The notes beneath the pieces were generated by a model. It made no database searches, was not told the DNA's origin, and was given only the letters and a program-made list of their open reading frames with translations. The position numbers and the translations under genes are program-made. This document shows, in pieces, positions 9,185 to 21,513 of a stretch of 64,000 bases of DNA (position 1 is the stretch's first letter; every line of letters begins with the position of its first letter). Origin of the DNA: Pseudomonas baltica (GTDB lineage: Bacteria > Pseudomonadota > Gammaproteobacteria > Pseudomonadales > Pseudomonadaceae); the NCBI RefSeq assembly GCF_014235765.1, contig NZ_JACMYH010000002.1, positions 124,001 to 188,000 of the forward strand. The letters run 5' to 3'.

Positions 9185-10141
9185 ATGACGACTACTACTC
9201 CCCCAACCTCCGGCGTTCAGCTGATCGAGGTTGCGCCGGAACTTGCCGGCCAACGCATAGACAACTTTCTCATTACGGCGCTCAAGGGCGTGCCGAAAAC
9301 CTTGATCTATCGCATCTTGCGCAAGGGCGAAGTGCGGGTGAACAAGGGGCGCATCAAGCCGGAATACAAGCTGCAGGCCGGCGACATCGTACGCGTGCCG
9401 CCGGTGCGCCTGCCCGAGCGCGACGCGCCCGTGCCGGTTGCGCAAGGGCTGCTGCAGCGGCTCGAAGATGCCATTGTCTATGAAGACAAGGCCTTGATCG
9501 TGCTGAACAAGCCGGCAGGCATTGCCGTGCATGGCGGCAGCGGCCTGAGCTTCGGCGTGATCGAAGCGTTTCGCCAGTTGCGCCCCGACACCAAGGAGCT
9601 CGAACTGGTGCATCGCCTGGATCGCGACACGTCCGGGCTGCTGATGATCGCCAAGAAACGCTCCATGCTGCGCCACCTGCACGCGGCGCTGCGTGGCGAC
9701 GGTGTCGACAAGCGCTACATGGCGTTGGTGCGCGGGCATTGGGCGACCGCCAAGAAGCAGGTCAATGCGCCCCTGCTCAAGAGCAACCTGCGTTCGGGCG
9801 AGCGCATGGTCGAGATCAACGAAGAAGGCAAGGAAGCGCTGACCCTGTTCAAGGTGCTGCGCCGCTTCGGCGACTTCGCGACCATCGTCGAGGCGCGCCC
9901 GATCACCGGGCGCACCCATCAGATCCGCGTACACGCCCTGCATGCCGGGCACGAGATTGCCGGCGACACCAAGTACGGCGACGAAAACTTCTCCAAAGAG
10001 ATTCGCGAGCTGGGTGGCAAGCGTCTGTTCCTGCACGCCTATGCCTTGACGGTGCCGCTGCCCGATGGCGGTGAGTTGAAGGTCGAGGCGCCGGTCGACG
10101 AAGTCTGGGCCCGGACCGTGGAGCGCCTGAGTGCAAGCTGA
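9185..10141 (+). CDS. rluC: 23S rRNA pseudouridine(955/2504/2580) synthase RluC
   Basis: A 318-residue pseudouridine synthase that modifies three uridines of 23S rRNA. An S4 RNA-binding domain ([31 protein letters not shown]) comes first, then the RluA-type catalytic domain with [11 protein letters not shown], where Asp146 is the catalytic residue, and [13 protein letters not shown] near the end. An ATG four codons earlier (9173) sits inside the promoter -10 and is less likely. Neither ATG has a Shine-Dalgarno sequence. The stop codon overlaps the start of the next gene by 11 bases. In P. aeruginosa the same trio rne/rluC/HAD hydrolase is found. Confidence 0.95.
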   Translation: MTTTTPPTSGVQLIEVAPELAGQRIDNFLITALKGVPKTLIYRILRKGEVRVNKGRIKPEYKLQAGDIVRVPPVRLPERDAPVPVAQGLLQRLEDAIVYEDKALIVLNKPAGIAVHGGSGLSFGVIEAFRQLRPDTKELELVHRLDRDTSGLLMIAKKRSMLRHLHAALRGDGVDKRYMALVRGHWATAKKQVNAPLLKSNLRSGERMVEINEEGKEALTLFKVLRRFGDFATIVEARPITGRTHQIRVHALHAGHEIAGDTKYGDENFSKEIRELGGKRLFLHAYALTVPLPDGGELKVEAPVDEVWARTVERLSAS

Positions 10142-10799
10142 TTACTCGCTGTTGATCTTCGATTGGGACGGCACCCTGTGCGACTCCATAGGCCGGATCG
10201 TCGAGGCCATGCACGCCGCCGCGGCACTGTCCGGCTACCCGCCGTGCAGTGACGAAGCGGTCAAGGGCATCATCGGCCTGGCCCTGTCCGAAGCCATCGG
10301 CGTGCTGTATCCCCAGCTCGACGAGGCGCAGGTGTTGGCCATGCGCGCGCATTACGCCGATGCCTACATGGCCCTGGACGCCACGCCGTCTGCGCTGTTT
10401 CCCGGTGTGCGCGAAGCCTTGCTCGGGTTTCGCGAGCAGGGCTATCGCCTTGCCGTGGCAACCGGCAAAGCGCGCCGTGGGCTGGATAGAGTGCTCAAGG
10501 CGCACGGCTGGGAAGACTTTTTCGACATCACCCGTGCTGCCGATGAAACCCGCGGCAAGCCCCATCCTCTGATGCTTGAGCAGATCATGAGCCATTGCGG
10601 GGCGGTGCCTGAGCGCTCGCTGATGGTCGGCGATGCCTCGTTCGATCTATTGATGGCGCGCAATGCCGGCATGCACAGCGTGGCCGTTGGTTACGGCGCC
10701 CTGCCGCTGCATGTGCTGCGCCAATACGAACCGCAGGTGTGCATCGAATCGTTCGACCAATTGCCCGCGTGGCTCGACAGTCGTCGCGTATCAGCCTGA
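10131..10799 (+). CDS. HAD-superfamily phosphatase, Gph-like
   Basis: A 222-residue HAD hydrolase. Motif I is [10 protein letters not shown] (nucleophile and general acid Asp), followed by a helical cap, motif II (VATGK), motif III Lys near RGKPHP and motif [19 protein letters not shown]. This is the phosphoglycolate-phosphatase/beta-phosphoglucomutase-like branch, but the substrate is not readable. The GTG start lies within the end of rluC, an 11-base overlap, and no other start precedes motif I. It is followed 14 bases later by sppA, so rluC, this gene and sppA look like one transcription unit. Confidence 0.88.
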   Translation: MQADYSLLIFDWDGTLCDSIGRIVEAMHAAAALSGYPPCSDEAVKGIIGLALSEAIGVLYPQLDEAQVLAMRAHYADAYMALDATPSALFPGVREALLGFREQGYRLAVATGKARRGLDRVLKAHGWEDFFDITRAADETRGKPHPLMLEQIMSHCGAVPERSLMVGDASFDLLMARNAGMHSVAVGYGALPLHVLRQYEPQVCIESFDQLPAWLDSRRVSA

Positions 10800-10813
10800 A
10801 CAAGAGGTAGAGA

Positions 10814-11812
10814 ATGTCCGATCAATGGAAAGCTCCACGCAGTGAAGAAGACAGCGCGCCCATAGGTGATGAAAAAAGCTGGCGACTGCTCGAAAAAACC
10901 CTGCTGGCCAGTGTGCAGGAACAGCGCCGCGCTCGCCGCTGGGGCATCTTCTTCAAGCTGCTGACGTTCATCTATCTGTTCGGCGCGATCTTTCTCTTCT
11001 CGCCGCTGCTGGATATGGAAAAGGCCACGAGCAGCAGTGCGTCCGGCTATACCGCGGTGATCGACGTGCGCGGTGTGATTGCCGACAAGGAAGCCGCGAG
11101 CGCAGACAATATCGTCGGCAGCCTGCGCAGTGCATTCGAAGACACCAAGGTCAAGGGCGTGATCTTGCGCATCAATAGTCCTGGCGGCAGTCCGGTGCAG
11201 TCCGGCTACGTCTTCGACGAGATCCGTCGCTTGCGCGGTGAGCACCCGGACATCAAGGTTTACGCGGTCATTGCCGACCTGGGTGCGTCCGGCGCCTATT
11301 ACATCGCCAGCGCCGCGGATGAGATCTACGCCGACAAGTCCAGCCTGGTTGGTTCCATTGGCGTGACGGCGGCCGGCTACGGCTTCGTCGGCACCATGGA
11401 AAAGCTTGGCGTCGAGCGCCGCGCCTATACCTCGGGCGAGCACAAGGCATTCCTGGATCCGTTCCAGCCGCAGCGTGCCGATGAGACCGAGTTCTGGAAG
11501 GGCGTGCTGGCGACCACCCACCGGCAGTTCATCGACAGCGTCAAGGCCGGCCGTGGTGACCGACTCAAAGACAAAGAGCATCCCGAATTGTTTTCCGGGC
11601 TGATCTGGTCGGGCGAGCAGGCACTGCAACTGGGTCTGGTCGACGCGCTGGGCAGCAGCAGCATGGTTGCCCGCGACGTGATCGGCGCCAAGGACATGGT
11701 CGACTTCACCGTGAAGGAATCGCCGCTCGACCGCTTCTCGAAGAAGTTCGGTGCCAGCGTTGCCGATCAGATCGCGATGTGGATGGGATTCCAGGGGCCG
11801 AGCCTGCGCTGA
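10814..11812 (+). CDS. sppA: Signal peptide peptidase SppA, short form (family S49)
   Basis: A 332-residue membrane-bound serine protease that degrades signal peptides left in the inner membrane. After a charged N-terminus there is one membrane segment (about residues 45-65), then the S49 core: INSPGGSP, the nucleophile in DLGASGAYYIASAADEIYA (Ser159) and the general-base Lys211 in GEHKAFLDPF. The length matches the single-domain short form rather than the 67-kDa E. coli SppA. AGAGGTAG precedes the ATG. It is the third gene of the rluC unit and runs convergent to maf. Confidence 0.94.
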   Translation: MSDQWKAPRSEEDSAPIGDEKSWRLLEKTLLASVQEQRRARRWGIFFKLLTFIYLFGAIFLFSPLLDMEKATSSSASGYTAVIDVRGVIADKEAASADNIVGSLRSAFEDTKVKGVILRINSPGGSPVQSGYVFDEIRRLRGEHPDIKVYAVIADLGASGAYYIASAADEIYADKSSLVGSIGVTAAGYGFVGTMEKLGVERRAYTSGEHKAFLDPFQPQRADETEFWKGVLATTHRQFIDSVKAGRGDRLKDKEHPELFSGLIWSGEQALQLGLVDALGSSSMVARDVIGAKDMVDFTVKESPLDRFSKKFGASVADQIAMWMGFQGPSLR

Positions 11813-11869
11813 GTCGTTGCAGCGCTGTCGATGGCCTCTTCGCGGGCAGTAATCACCCCCCCGCAAGGC

Positions 11870-12448
11870 TCAAGGCAGTTGCACACCCTCTGCAAGCAGC
11901 ATGTCCACCAGGCGAATCAGCGGCAGGCCAACCAGGCTGGTGGCATCCGCACCTTCGGTGCTCTGGAACAGGGTCACACCCAGCCCTTCGGCCTTGAAGC
12001 TGCCGGCGCAGTCATAAGGCTGCTCTGCCAACAGGTAGCGTTCGATGGCAGCGGCCGATAGCGGGCGCATGTGCACCGTGAACGGCACCACATCGACCTG
12101 GCACTCGCCGCTTACCACATTCAATAGCGCCAGCCCGGTCAGAAACGTGACGGACCGGCCGCTGGCAGCCAGCAATTGCTCGCGCGCCTGTGCGAAGCCG
12201 CCAGGCTTGCCCAGAACCCTGTCTGCGAGCACCGCAACCTGGTCCGAACCAATGATCAAATGCCCGGGATGCAGCGCGGCCAGCGCCCGGGCTTTCTGCT
12301 CGGCGAGGCGTTTGACCAGGGCGCAGGCCGGCTCGTCTGGCAGGTGACTTTCGTCGATGTCGGGCGATGCGCAGGTGAACGGCAGGCGAAGCCGCGACAG
12401 CAGTTCACGGCGGTAGGGGGAGCTGGAAGCGAGTAGCAGGGCAGGCAT
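11870..12448 (-). CDS. Maf-like nucleotide pyrophosphatase (YceF type)
   Basis: A 192-residue Maf/HAM1-like protein. ASSSPYRRELLSRL at the N-terminus forms the nucleotide-binding loop, and the family motifs DESH, IGSDQVAVL (with Ile/Val where YhdE-type Maf has TVV) and FQSTEGADATSLVGLPL are present. YceF-type enzymes hydrolyse m7GTP and related non-canonical nucleotides; this assignment rests on position next to yceD-rpmF and the motif variant. The start is the ATG at 12448, with AGGAG eight bases upstream; the frame extends 13 codons further without support. It is the only minus-strand gene inside the plus-strand block. Confidence 0.9.
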   Translation of the reverse strand: MPALLLASSSPYRRELLSRLRLPFTCASPDIDESHLPDEPACALVKRLAEQKARALAALHPGHLIIGSDQVAVLADRVLGKPGGFAQAREQLLAASGRSVTFLTGLALLNVVSGECQVDVVPFTVHMRPLSAAAIERYLLAEQPYDCAGSFKAEGLGVTLFQSTEGADATSLVGLPLIRLVDMLLAEGVQLP

Positions 12449-12504
12449 GGCAGGCTCCTGTGGATGAACGGCCACTCTATCATGCACTTGGGCCTGAATT
12501 TCCT

Positions 12505-12533
12505 TTGACAGGTGAGGGGGTCGTCCCTAGAAT
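12505..12533 (+). promoter_or_regulatory. Strong sigma-70 promoter of yceD-rpmF-plsX
   Basis: A perfect -35 TTGACA (12505-12510) is followed after exactly 17 bases by TAGAAT (12528-12533). Transcription should start near 12540, only two or three bases before the yceD ATG at 12543. Confidence 0.88.
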
Positions 12534-12542
12534 GCTGCGCCT

Positions 12543-13070
12543 ATGTTGAATGACCCGATTCCACCTCACGTTGACCCGCGCAAATTGGCAGATCGTGGCG
12601 TAACCCTAGAAGGTTCGCTGCTCTTGGCCGATTTGGAGAGACTCTGCGACCCGCTTTCCGACACCGTCGGTACGGTGCAGGCCAAATTCATTTTCGAGCG
12701 AGACGAACGCAAGGCCGTGGTCATCCACAGCTGCCTGGACGTCGAAGTCAAGATGGTTTGCCAGCGTTGTCTTGAGCTGGTAACCCTGCCGATCCACAGC
12801 GAATGCAGTTATGCCGTGGTGAAGGAGGGTGCGAACACCCAGTCGTTACCGAAAGGTTATGACGTGCTGGAACTGGGCGAAGATCCATTGGATCTGCAGG
12901 CGCTGGTCGAGGAGGAGCTGTTGCTCGCCTTGCCTATCGTGCCTGCTCATCATCCGGAAGAATGCCAGCAGCCGGCGGGAGCAGATGATCCCGATCCGAG
13001 CGAGGACGAGGTAACGCGGTCCAACCCGTTCAGTGTATTGGCGCAGTTAAAGCGTGACCCAAACGTTTAG
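12543..13070 (+). CDS. yceD: YceD (DUF177), 23S rRNA accumulation protein family
   Basis: A 175-residue acidic protein of the YceD/DUF177 family, which E. coli and plant work links to 23S rRNA accumulation. It shows the family Cys pattern CQRCLE in the middle with a further Cys in SECSYAV, an acidic LGEDPLDLQALVEEELLLALP block and a C-terminus ending in NPFSVLAQLKRD. The gene lies 13 bases before rpmF, the conserved arrangement. No Shine-Dalgarno sequence precedes the ATG, and the inferred transcription start is almost at the start codon, so the mRNA may be leaderless for this gene. Confidence 0.93.
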   Translation: MLNDPIPPHVDPRKLADRGVTLEGSLLLADLERLCDPLSDTVGTVQAKFIFERDERKAVVIHSCLDVEVKMVCQRCLELVTLPIHSECSYAVVKEGANTQSLPKGYDVLELGEDPLDLQALVEEELLLALPIVPAHHPEECQQPAGADDPDPSEDEVTRSNPFSVLAQLKRDPNV

Positions 13071-13083
13071 GAGTTAATCAATT

Positions 13084-13266
13084 ATGGCTGTTCAGCAGAA
13101 CAAAAAATCCCGCTCTGCCCGTGACATGCGCCGTTCGCACGACGCACTCGAGGCAAGCACCCTGTCGGTCGAAAAGACCACCGGTGAAGTGCACCTGCGT
13201 CACCACGTATCGCCAGAAGGCGTATACCGTGGCCGTAAAGTGATCGACAAGGGCGCTGACGAGTAA
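13084..13266 (+). CDS. rpmF: 50S ribosomal protein L32
   Basis: A 60-residue basic protein beginning [20 protein letters not shown], the invariant start of bacterial L32. No Cys is present, so this is the zinc-free (C-) form. AGGAG precedes the ATG. It lies between yceD and plsX in the conserved order. Confidence 0.98.
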
Positions 13267-13269
13267 ATC

Positions 13270-14280
13270 TTGTCCGCTCAGTCCATCGCGATTGATGCAA
13301 TGGGCGGGGACTTCGGTCCCCGCAGCATTGTTCAGGCCAGCCTTGCCTGCCTGTCAGCTACGCCCTCGCTGCACCTGACCCTCGTCGGTCACCCTCAACT
13401 CCTCGAAGAACTGATTGCCAGCCAGCCGGCAATGGATCGCTCACGCCTGCACATCGCTGCCGCCGGTGAAGTGGTCGGCATGGACGAGCGCCCGTCCCAG
13501 GCGTTGCGCGGCAAGCCGGATTCGTCGATGCGTGTGGCGCTCGAGCTGCTGCGTGACGAGCAGGTCCAGGCGGTGGTCAGCGCCGGCAACACCGGGGCTC
13601 TGATGGCCTTGTCCAGGCACTTGCTGAAGACCCTGCCGGGCATCGACCGCCCGGCCATGATGGCCGCGATCCCGACACGGGGAGGGTACTGCCAGCTGCT
13701 GGACCTGGGCGCCAATGTCGACTGCAGTGCCGAGCACCTGTATCAGTTCGCCGTGATGGGCTCGGTCGCGGCCCAGGCACTGGGCGTCGAGCGGCCGCGG
13801 GTTGCGCTGCTCAACGTGGGCACCGAGGACATCAAGGGCAACCAGCAGGTCAAGCTTGCCGCCAGCCTGTTGCGCAAGGCGCAGGGCCTGAACTATACCG
13901 GCTACATCGAAGGCGACGGCGTGTTTCGAGGCGAGGCCGATGTGGTGGTGTGCGACGGCTTCGTCGGCAATATCCTGCTCAAATCCAACGAAGGCCTGGC
14001 CGGCATGTTCGCCGAGCGCGTGCAGGCGCTGTTTCGCAGCAGCCTGATGGCGCGCGCCGCGGGCGTGCTGGCTCTGCCGTTGCTCAAGCGACTGCAGGCC
14101 GACCTGGCCCCTGCGCGCTACAACGGCGCAAGTCTGCTCGGCCTGCAGGGCATCGTGGTCAAGAGCCATGGCGCCGCTGGCGTGGAAGGGCTGCAGTGTG
14201 CGATAGACCGGGCGCGCGACGAGATTCGCGAAAACCTGCCGCGACGCCTGCATGGGCAGCTGGCGCAGAGGCTGCTTTAG
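13270..14280 (+). CDS. plsX: Phosphate acyltransferase PlsX
   Basis: A 336-residue enzyme that converts acyl-ACP to acyl-phosphate, the first step of phospholipid synthesis by the PlsX/PlsY route. The N-terminus [16 protein letters not shown] is diagnostic, followed by [10 protein letters not shown] and [15 protein letters not shown]. The start is a TTG three bases after the rpmF stop; no ATG lies before the conserved [10 protein letters not shown]. The rare start codon right behind a highly expressed ribosomal gene may limit PlsX output. The fab genes follow. Confidence 0.96.
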   Translation: MSAQSIAIDAMGGDFGPRSIVQASLACLSATPSLHLTLVGHPQLLEELIASQPAMDRSRLHIAAAGEVVGMDERPSQALRGKPDSSMRVALELLRDEQVQAVVSAGNTGALMALSRHLLKTLPGIDRPAMMAAIPTRGGYCQLLDLGANVDCSAEHLYQFAVMGSVAAQALGVERPRVALLNVGTEDIKGNQQVKLAASLLRKAQGLNYTGYIEGDGVFRGEADVVVCDGFVGNILLKSNEGLAGMFAERVQALFRSSLMARAAGVLALPLLKRLQADLAPARYNGASLLGLQGIVVKSHGAAGVEGLQCAIDRARDEIRENLPRRLHGQLAQRLL

Positions 14281-14409
14281 GCGTGCGCGGCCAGAGGTGC
14301 TTAAATGTGACCACTGGCAGGTGTACGTTATCCAACTGTCAGTTCAGTGCGCCGGACACGCTTCCGGCGTCGAATTTTCCGGCAACAAGATCATACAAGG
14401 GCTTGTTCA

Positions 14410-15348
14410 ATGTCTGCATCCCTCGCATTCGTTTTCCCGGGGCAAGGCTCCCAGTCGCTCGGCATGCTGGCCGAGCTGGGTGCGCAGTACCCCCTGGTCA
14501 TGGACACCTTCAAGGAGGCGTCCGACGCCTTGGGCTATGACCTCTGGGCGCTGGTCCAGCACGGCCCGGTCGAAAGCCTCAATCAGACCGACAAGACGCA
14601 ACCCGCCATTCTCGCCGCTTCCATCGCGCTGTGGCGCCTGTGGTTGGCCGAGGGCGGCGAGCATCCGGCCTATGTCGCCGGCCACAGCCTGGGCGAATAC
14701 AGCGCGCTGGTAGCCGCGGGCTGCCTGTCCCTGGCCGATGCGGTCAAGCTGGTGGAGCGTCGCGGCCAGTTGATGCAGGAAGCGGTTCCCGCCGGGCAGG
14801 GGGCCATGGCGGCCATTCTTGGCCTGGAAGACGCCGATGTGCTGGCAGCCTGCGCCGAAGCGGCCCAGGGCGACGTGGTCAGCGCGGTCAATTTCAACTC
14901 TCCGGGCCAGGTGGTGATTGCCGGTTCGGCGCAAGCCGTTGCCCGTGCCATCGAACTGTGCAAGGCCAAGGGCGCCAAGCGCGCCATGCCGTTGCCGGTC
15001 AGCGTGCCGTCGCACTGTGCCTTGATGAAACCGGCTGCCGAGCGTTTCGCCGAGTCGGTCAATGCCATCGACTGGCAGTCGCCGCAGATCCCGGTCGTGC
15101 AGAATGTCAGCGCCGCCGTGCCGGCCGATCTCGACACCCTCAAGCGCGACCTGCTCGAGCAGTTGTACAAGCCAGTACGTTGGGTTGAAACCGTGCAGTA
15201 CCTGGCTGCCCAGGGTGCGCCGCGTCTGGTCGAGTGCGGGCCGGGCAAAGTCCTGGCCGGCCTCAACAAGCGCTGCGCCGAGGGCGTGAGCACCGACAAC
15301 CTGAACACCCCCGAAGCCTTCGCCGCCACCCGCGCGGCGCAAGCCTGA
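14410..15348 (+). CDS. fabD: Malonyl-CoA:ACP transacylase FabD
   Basis: A 312-residue enzyme that loads malonate onto ACP for fatty-acid elongation. FVFPGQGSQSLGM opens the protein. The nucleophile is Ser93 in GHSLGEYSALVAAG, and SVPSHCALMKPAA carries the catalytic His. The start is the ATG at 14410 rather than the upstream codons, because the conserved N-terminus begins there. A 129-base gap separates it from plsX, enough for a promoter, but I could not assign one. fabG follows after 15 bases. Confidence 0.97.
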   Translation: MSASLAFVFPGQGSQSLGMLAELGAQYPLVMDTFKEASDALGYDLWALVQHGPVESLNQTDKTQPAILAASIALWRLWLAEGGEHPAYVAGHSLGEYSALVAAGCLSLADAVKLVERRGQLMQEAVPAGQGAMAAILGLEDADVLAACAEAAQGDVVSAVNFNSPGQVVIAGSAQAVARAIELCKAKGAKRAMPLPVSVPSHCALMKPAAERFAESVNAIDWQSPQIPVVQNVSAAVPADLDTLKRDLLEQLYKPVRWVETVQYLAAQGAPRLVECGPGKVLAGLNKRCAEGVSTDNLNTPEAFAATRAAQA

Positions 15349-15363
15349 TCAAGGAGAACTTGC

Positions 15364-16104
15364 ATGAGCCTGCAAGGTAAAGTTGCACTGGTCACTGGCG
15401 CAAGCCGTGGCATTGGCCAGGCGATTGCCCTGGAATTGGGTCGCATGGGCGCCACCGTCATCGGCACCGCTACCTCCGAGAGCGGCGCCGCACGCATTGC
15501 TGCCACGCTCAAGGAGCACGGCATCGAAGGCACCGGCCTGGAGCTGAACGTGTGCAGTGACGAGTCGGTGGCTGCCACCCTGGCCAAGATCCAGGAGCAG
15601 TTCGGCGCCCCGGCGATTCTGGTCAACAACGCCGGCATCACCCGCGACAACCTGATGCTGCGCATGAAAGACGACGAATGGCACGATGTGGTCGATACCA
15701 ACCTCAACAGCCTGTTCCGCCTGTCCAAGGCCGTATTGCGTGGCATGACCAAAGCGCGATGGGGCCGGATCATCAGCATTGGTTCGGTTGTAGGTGCAAT
15801 GGGCAACGTCGGCCAAGTAAACTACGCCGCGGCCAAGGCCGGTCTCGAGGGTTTCAGTCGTGCCCTGGCACGTGAAGTCGGCTCGCGCGCAATCACCGTG
15901 AACTCGGTGGCGCCCGGTTTCATCGACACCGACATGACCCGCGAACTGCCCGAAGCACAGCGCGAAGCGCTGCAGGGCCAGATTCCGCTGGGTCGCCTGG
16001 GTCAGGCCGACGAAATCGCCAAAGTGGTCGGTTTTCTGGCTTCCGACGGTGCAGCCTACGTCACAGGGGCTACAATCCCGGTGAACGGCGGCATGTACAT
16101 GTAA
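15364..16104 (+). CDS. fabG: 3-oxoacyl-ACP reductase FabG
   Basis: A 246-residue short-chain dehydrogenase that performs the first NADPH-dependent reduction of each elongation cycle. TGASRGIGQAIA is the cofactor loop, NNAGIT follows, and the Ser-Tyr-Lys triad is in ISIGSVVGAMGNVGQVNYAAAK. The end GYAxxY-like PVNGGMYM is typical of FabG. AAGGAG precedes the ATG. It forms an operon with fabD. Confidence 0.97.
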   Translation: MSLQGKVALVTGASRGIGQAIALELGRMGATVIGTATSESGAARIAATLKEHGIEGTGLELNVCSDESVAATLAKIQEQFGAPAILVNNAGITRDNLMLRMKDDEWHDVVDTNLNSLFRLSKAVLRGMTKARWGRIISIGSVVGAMGNVGQVNYAAAKAGLEGFSRALAREVGSRAITVNSVAPGFIDTDMTRELPEAQREALQGQIPLGRLGQADEIAKVVGFLASDGAAYVTGATIPVNGGMYM

Positions 16105-16301
16105 ATGAAAATGTGACGGATTGCTTCAAAAAAATGTCTTACCCGGCATCCAAAATCCGTTATAAAGCTGCATCCGAATTCTAGGTGGCAGGCTTACGTG
16201 GGGTCGCAGTGACGCTTTCAGTTTGAAAAGCCGAGCTTCTTCTATAAACTTACGTACCGGCCAGCCGCCTGACATATGTCCATTAGGAGTGAAAACAAGG
16301 T
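16105..16301 (+). promoter_or_regulatory. acpP upstream region with candidate promoters
   Basis: A 197-base gap richer in A/T than its neighbours. Two TATAAA -10-like hexamers are visible, at 16161-16166 (with a weak TTACCC 16 bases upstream) and at 16243-16248 (with TTGAAA only 14 bases upstream). A separate acpP promoter is expected from the high ACP demand; which hexamer is used cannot be decided here. TAGGAGTG precedes acpP. Confidence 0.45.
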
Positions 16302-16538
16302 ATGAGCACCATCGAAGAACGCGTCAAGAAGATCGTCGCCGAGCAACTGGGCGTCAAAGCGGAGGAGGTCAACAACACTTCTTCCTTCGTTGAAGATCTG
16401 GGTGCCGATTCCCTGGACACCGTTGAGCTGGTGATGGCTCTGGAAGAGGAATTCGAAACCGAGATTCCTGACGAAGAAGCCGAGAAAATCACCACTGTTC
16501 AAGCTGCCATCGATTACGTCACCGCCCACCAGGCGTAA
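16302..16538 (+). CDS. acpP: Acyl carrier protein
   Basis: A 78-residue acidic protein. The phosphopantetheine attachment site is Ser37 in [18 protein letters not shown], and the N-terminus [18 protein letters not shown] is that of bacterial AcpP. It carries the growing acyl chain between Fab enzymes and PlsX. A terminator follows directly, so it can be made in excess over fabF from its own transcript. Confidence 0.98.
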   Translation: MSTIEERVKKIVAEQLGVKAEEVNNTSSFVEDLGADSLDTVELVMALEEEFETEIPDEEAEKITTVQAAIDYVTAHQA

Positions 16539-16566
16539 CGTTTTGTAATCGCCGTTGCTTGTCATG

Positions 16567-16606
16567 GAAAACCGCACTGCCTTCGTTGGCGTGCGGTTTT
16601 TTCTTT
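16567..16606 (+). terminator. acpP terminator
   Basis: AAAACCGCAC (16568-16577) pairs with GTGCGGTTTT (16591-16600) and is followed by a T-rich run. It lies between acpP and fabF and should set the acpP:fabF ratio. Confidence 0.9.
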
Positions 16607-16647
16607 AGACGGCCGCGCGGTGATGTTTCCAGAATAAGGAGAGTGCT

Positions 16648-17892
16648 GTGTCGCGTAGACGCGTCGTGGTCACAGGTATGGGCATGCTGTCACCGCTGGG
16701 CACCGACGTGCCGAGCAGCTGGCAGGGCATCCTGGCCGGCCGCAGTGGCATAGGTCCCATCGAACATACGGATCTGTCGGCCTATTCGACCCGTTTCGGC
16801 GGCTCGGTGAAGGGGTTCGATGTCGAGCAATACCTCTCGGTCAAGGAGGCACGCAAGCTCGACTTGTTCATTCAGTATGGCCTGGCCGCGGGTTTCCAGG
16901 CAGTACGCAACGCGGGCCTTGAAGTCACCGATGCCAATCGCGAGCGTATCGGCGTGGCCATGGGCTCGGGCATCGGTGGCCTGACCAATATCGAAGAAAC
17001 CTGCCGCATCCTGCACGACAGCGGGCCACGGCGGATATCGCCGTTCTTCGTGCCTGGCTCCATCATCAACATGATTTCCGGTTTCCTGTCGATTCACCTC
17101 GGTGCGCAGGGGCCCAACTACGCAATCGCCACCGCCTGCACCACTGGCACCCATTGCATTGGCATGGCGGCACGCAACATCGTCTATGGCGAGGCTGACG
17201 TGATGATCGCCGGCGGTGCGGAAATGGCCGCCTGCGGGCTGGGCATGGGCGGCTTCGGCGCGGCGCGTGCCTTGTCCACGCGCAATGACGAGCCGACCCG
17301 GGCCAGCCGTCCGTGGGACAAGGGCCGCGACGGTTTCGTCCTGTCCGATGGCGCAGGCGCGCTGGTGCTCGAAGAACTCGAGCACGCCCAGGCGCGTGGT
17401 GCGACCATCTATGCCGAGCTGATCGGTTTCGGCACCAGCGGCGATGCGTTCCACATGACTTCGCCGCCTGAAGATGGCGCCGGTGCGGCACGCTGCATGA
17501 CCAATGCGCTGCGCGATGCCGGCATCACGCCCGACCAGGTGCAGTACATCAATGCCCATGGCACCTCGACCTCGGCGGGCGATCTGGCCGAAGTCAGCGC
17601 CATCAAGACCGTGTTCGGCGACCATGCGTACAAGCTGGCGGTAAGCTCGACCAAGTCGATGACCGGTCACCTGCTGGGTGCCGCCGGTGCCGTTGAAGCC
17701 ATATTCAGTGTGCTGGCCATCAACAGCCAGATGGCGCCGCCGACCATCAACCTGGACGAGCCGGACGAGGGCTGCGACCTGGACTTCGTGCCGCACACCG
17801 CGCGCAGCATCCCGATCGACGTGGTGCTGAGCAACTCGTTCGGTTTCGGTGGAACTAACGGTTCCCTGGTGTTCCGGCGCTTTCCCGGTTGA
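16648..17892 (+). CDS. fabF: 3-oxoacyl-ACP synthase II FabF
   Basis: A 414-residue condensing enzyme of fatty-acid elongation. The active-site Cys164 is in [12 protein letters not shown], and the two His are in [11 protein letters not shown] and [13 protein letters not shown]. The GTG start is preceded by AAGGAGAG. It overlaps the pabC start by one base (TGATG). The acpP-fabF-pabC-mltG-tmk-holB order is the conserved gamma-proteobacterial one. Confidence 0.97.
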   Translation: MSRRRVVVTGMGMLSPLGTDVPSSWQGILAGRSGIGPIEHTDLSAYSTRFGGSVKGFDVEQYLSVKEARKLDLFIQYGLAAGFQAVRNAGLEVTDANRERIGVAMGSGIGGLTNIEETCRILHDSGPRRISPFFVPGSIINMISGFLSIHLGAQGPNYAIATACTTGTHCIGMAARNIVYGEADVMIAGGAEMAACGLGMGGFGAARALSTRNDEPTRASRPWDKGRDGFVLSDGAGALVLEELEHAQARGATIYAELIGFGTSGDAFHMTSPPEDGAGAARCMTNALRDAGITPDQVQYINAHGTSTSAGDLAEVSAIKTVFGDHAYKLAVSSTKSMTGHLLGAAGAVEAIFSVLAINSQMAPPTINLDEPDEGCDLDFVPHTARSIPIDVVLSNSFGFGGTNGSLVFRRFPG

Positions 17893-18707
17893 TGCAGGCC
17901 TGGCTCGACGGGCAGCCAGGCGATGCGCTGGGCCTGAAGAGTCGGGGCCTGGCCTACGGTGATGGTGTGTTCGAAACCATTGCCGTACGCAATGGCCAGG
18001 CGGTGCTGCTGGACCGTCACCTGACGCGCGTTGCGCTGGGCTGCCAGCGTCTGGCGATCGTGGCCGAACTGGCGGTGTTGCGCGACGAGGTCGTGCGCTA
18101 TGCAGCGGCACTGGGTCAGGGCGTGCTCAAGTTGATCGTCACTCGCGGTGACAGTGCGCGCGGTTATGCCGCTGATCCGCAGGCCGCGGCGCGGCGCATT
18201 CTGCAAGGTTCTCCCAGCCCCGCCTATCCGCAGGCACACCGCGCGCAGGGTGTGGAACTCTACCCATGCAGCACGCGGCTCGCCGAGCAACCCTTGCTGG
18301 CCGGACTCAAGCACCTCAATCGCCTGGAGCAGGTACTGGCCCGCGCCGAATGGAGCGACCCGGCTTTTGCCGAAGGTTTGATGCTGGACGTGTCCGGGCG
18401 CCTCGTCGAAGGGGTCTACAGCAATCTGTTCCTGGTGGTCGACGGGGTGTTGCACACGCCCGCGCTGCATCGCTGCGGCGTGGCCGGAGTGATGCGCGCC
18501 GAACTGCTGGAGCAAGCCGCGACGCTGGGTCTGCAGGTGTCCGTGGGTGACCTGTGGCCAGCGGACCTGGCACGGGCCGACGAAGTATTCGTCTGCAACA
18601 GTGTCTACGGCGTGTGGCCGGTGCGCGCTTTCACGTCGCTGAGGTGGTCGCCGGGACCGCTCACCCGTAAACTGCAAGGCATTGCCCACGCGCTATTGGA
18701 TGCCTGA
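17892..18707 (+). CDS. pabC: Aminodeoxychorismate lyase PabC
   Basis: A 271-residue fold-type IV PLP enzyme that cleaves 4-amino-4-deoxychorismate to p-aminobenzoate and pyruvate for folate. Family features are SRGLAYGDGVFETIAV near the N-terminus, the PLP-lysine region GLKHLNRLEQVLAR and LMLDVSGRLVEGVYSNLF. The ATG overlaps the fabF stop by one base; a TTG one codon earlier is possible but less likely. mltG starts three bases after the stop. Confidence 0.94.
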   Translation: MQAWLDGQPGDALGLKSRGLAYGDGVFETIAVRNGQAVLLDRHLTRVALGCQRLAIVAELAVLRDEVVRYAAALGQGVLKLIVTRGDSARGYAADPQAAARRILQGSPSPAYPQAHRAQGVELYPCSTRLAEQPLLAGLKHLNRLEQVLARAEWSDPAFAEGLMLDVSGRLVEGVYSNLFLVVDGVLHTPALHRCGVAGVMRAELLEQAATLGLQVSVGDLWPADLARADEVFVCNSVYGVWPVRAFTSLRWSPGPLTRKLQGIAHALLDA

Positions 18708-18710
18708 TTT

Positions 18711-21446
<2,736 letters not shown>

Positions 21447-21513
21447 TGGGTGCATTGTGATCGAACGCCGCCGATGTTGGCGGCGGTTTGTCTGATGTAC
21501 CGTGGTGATAGCG

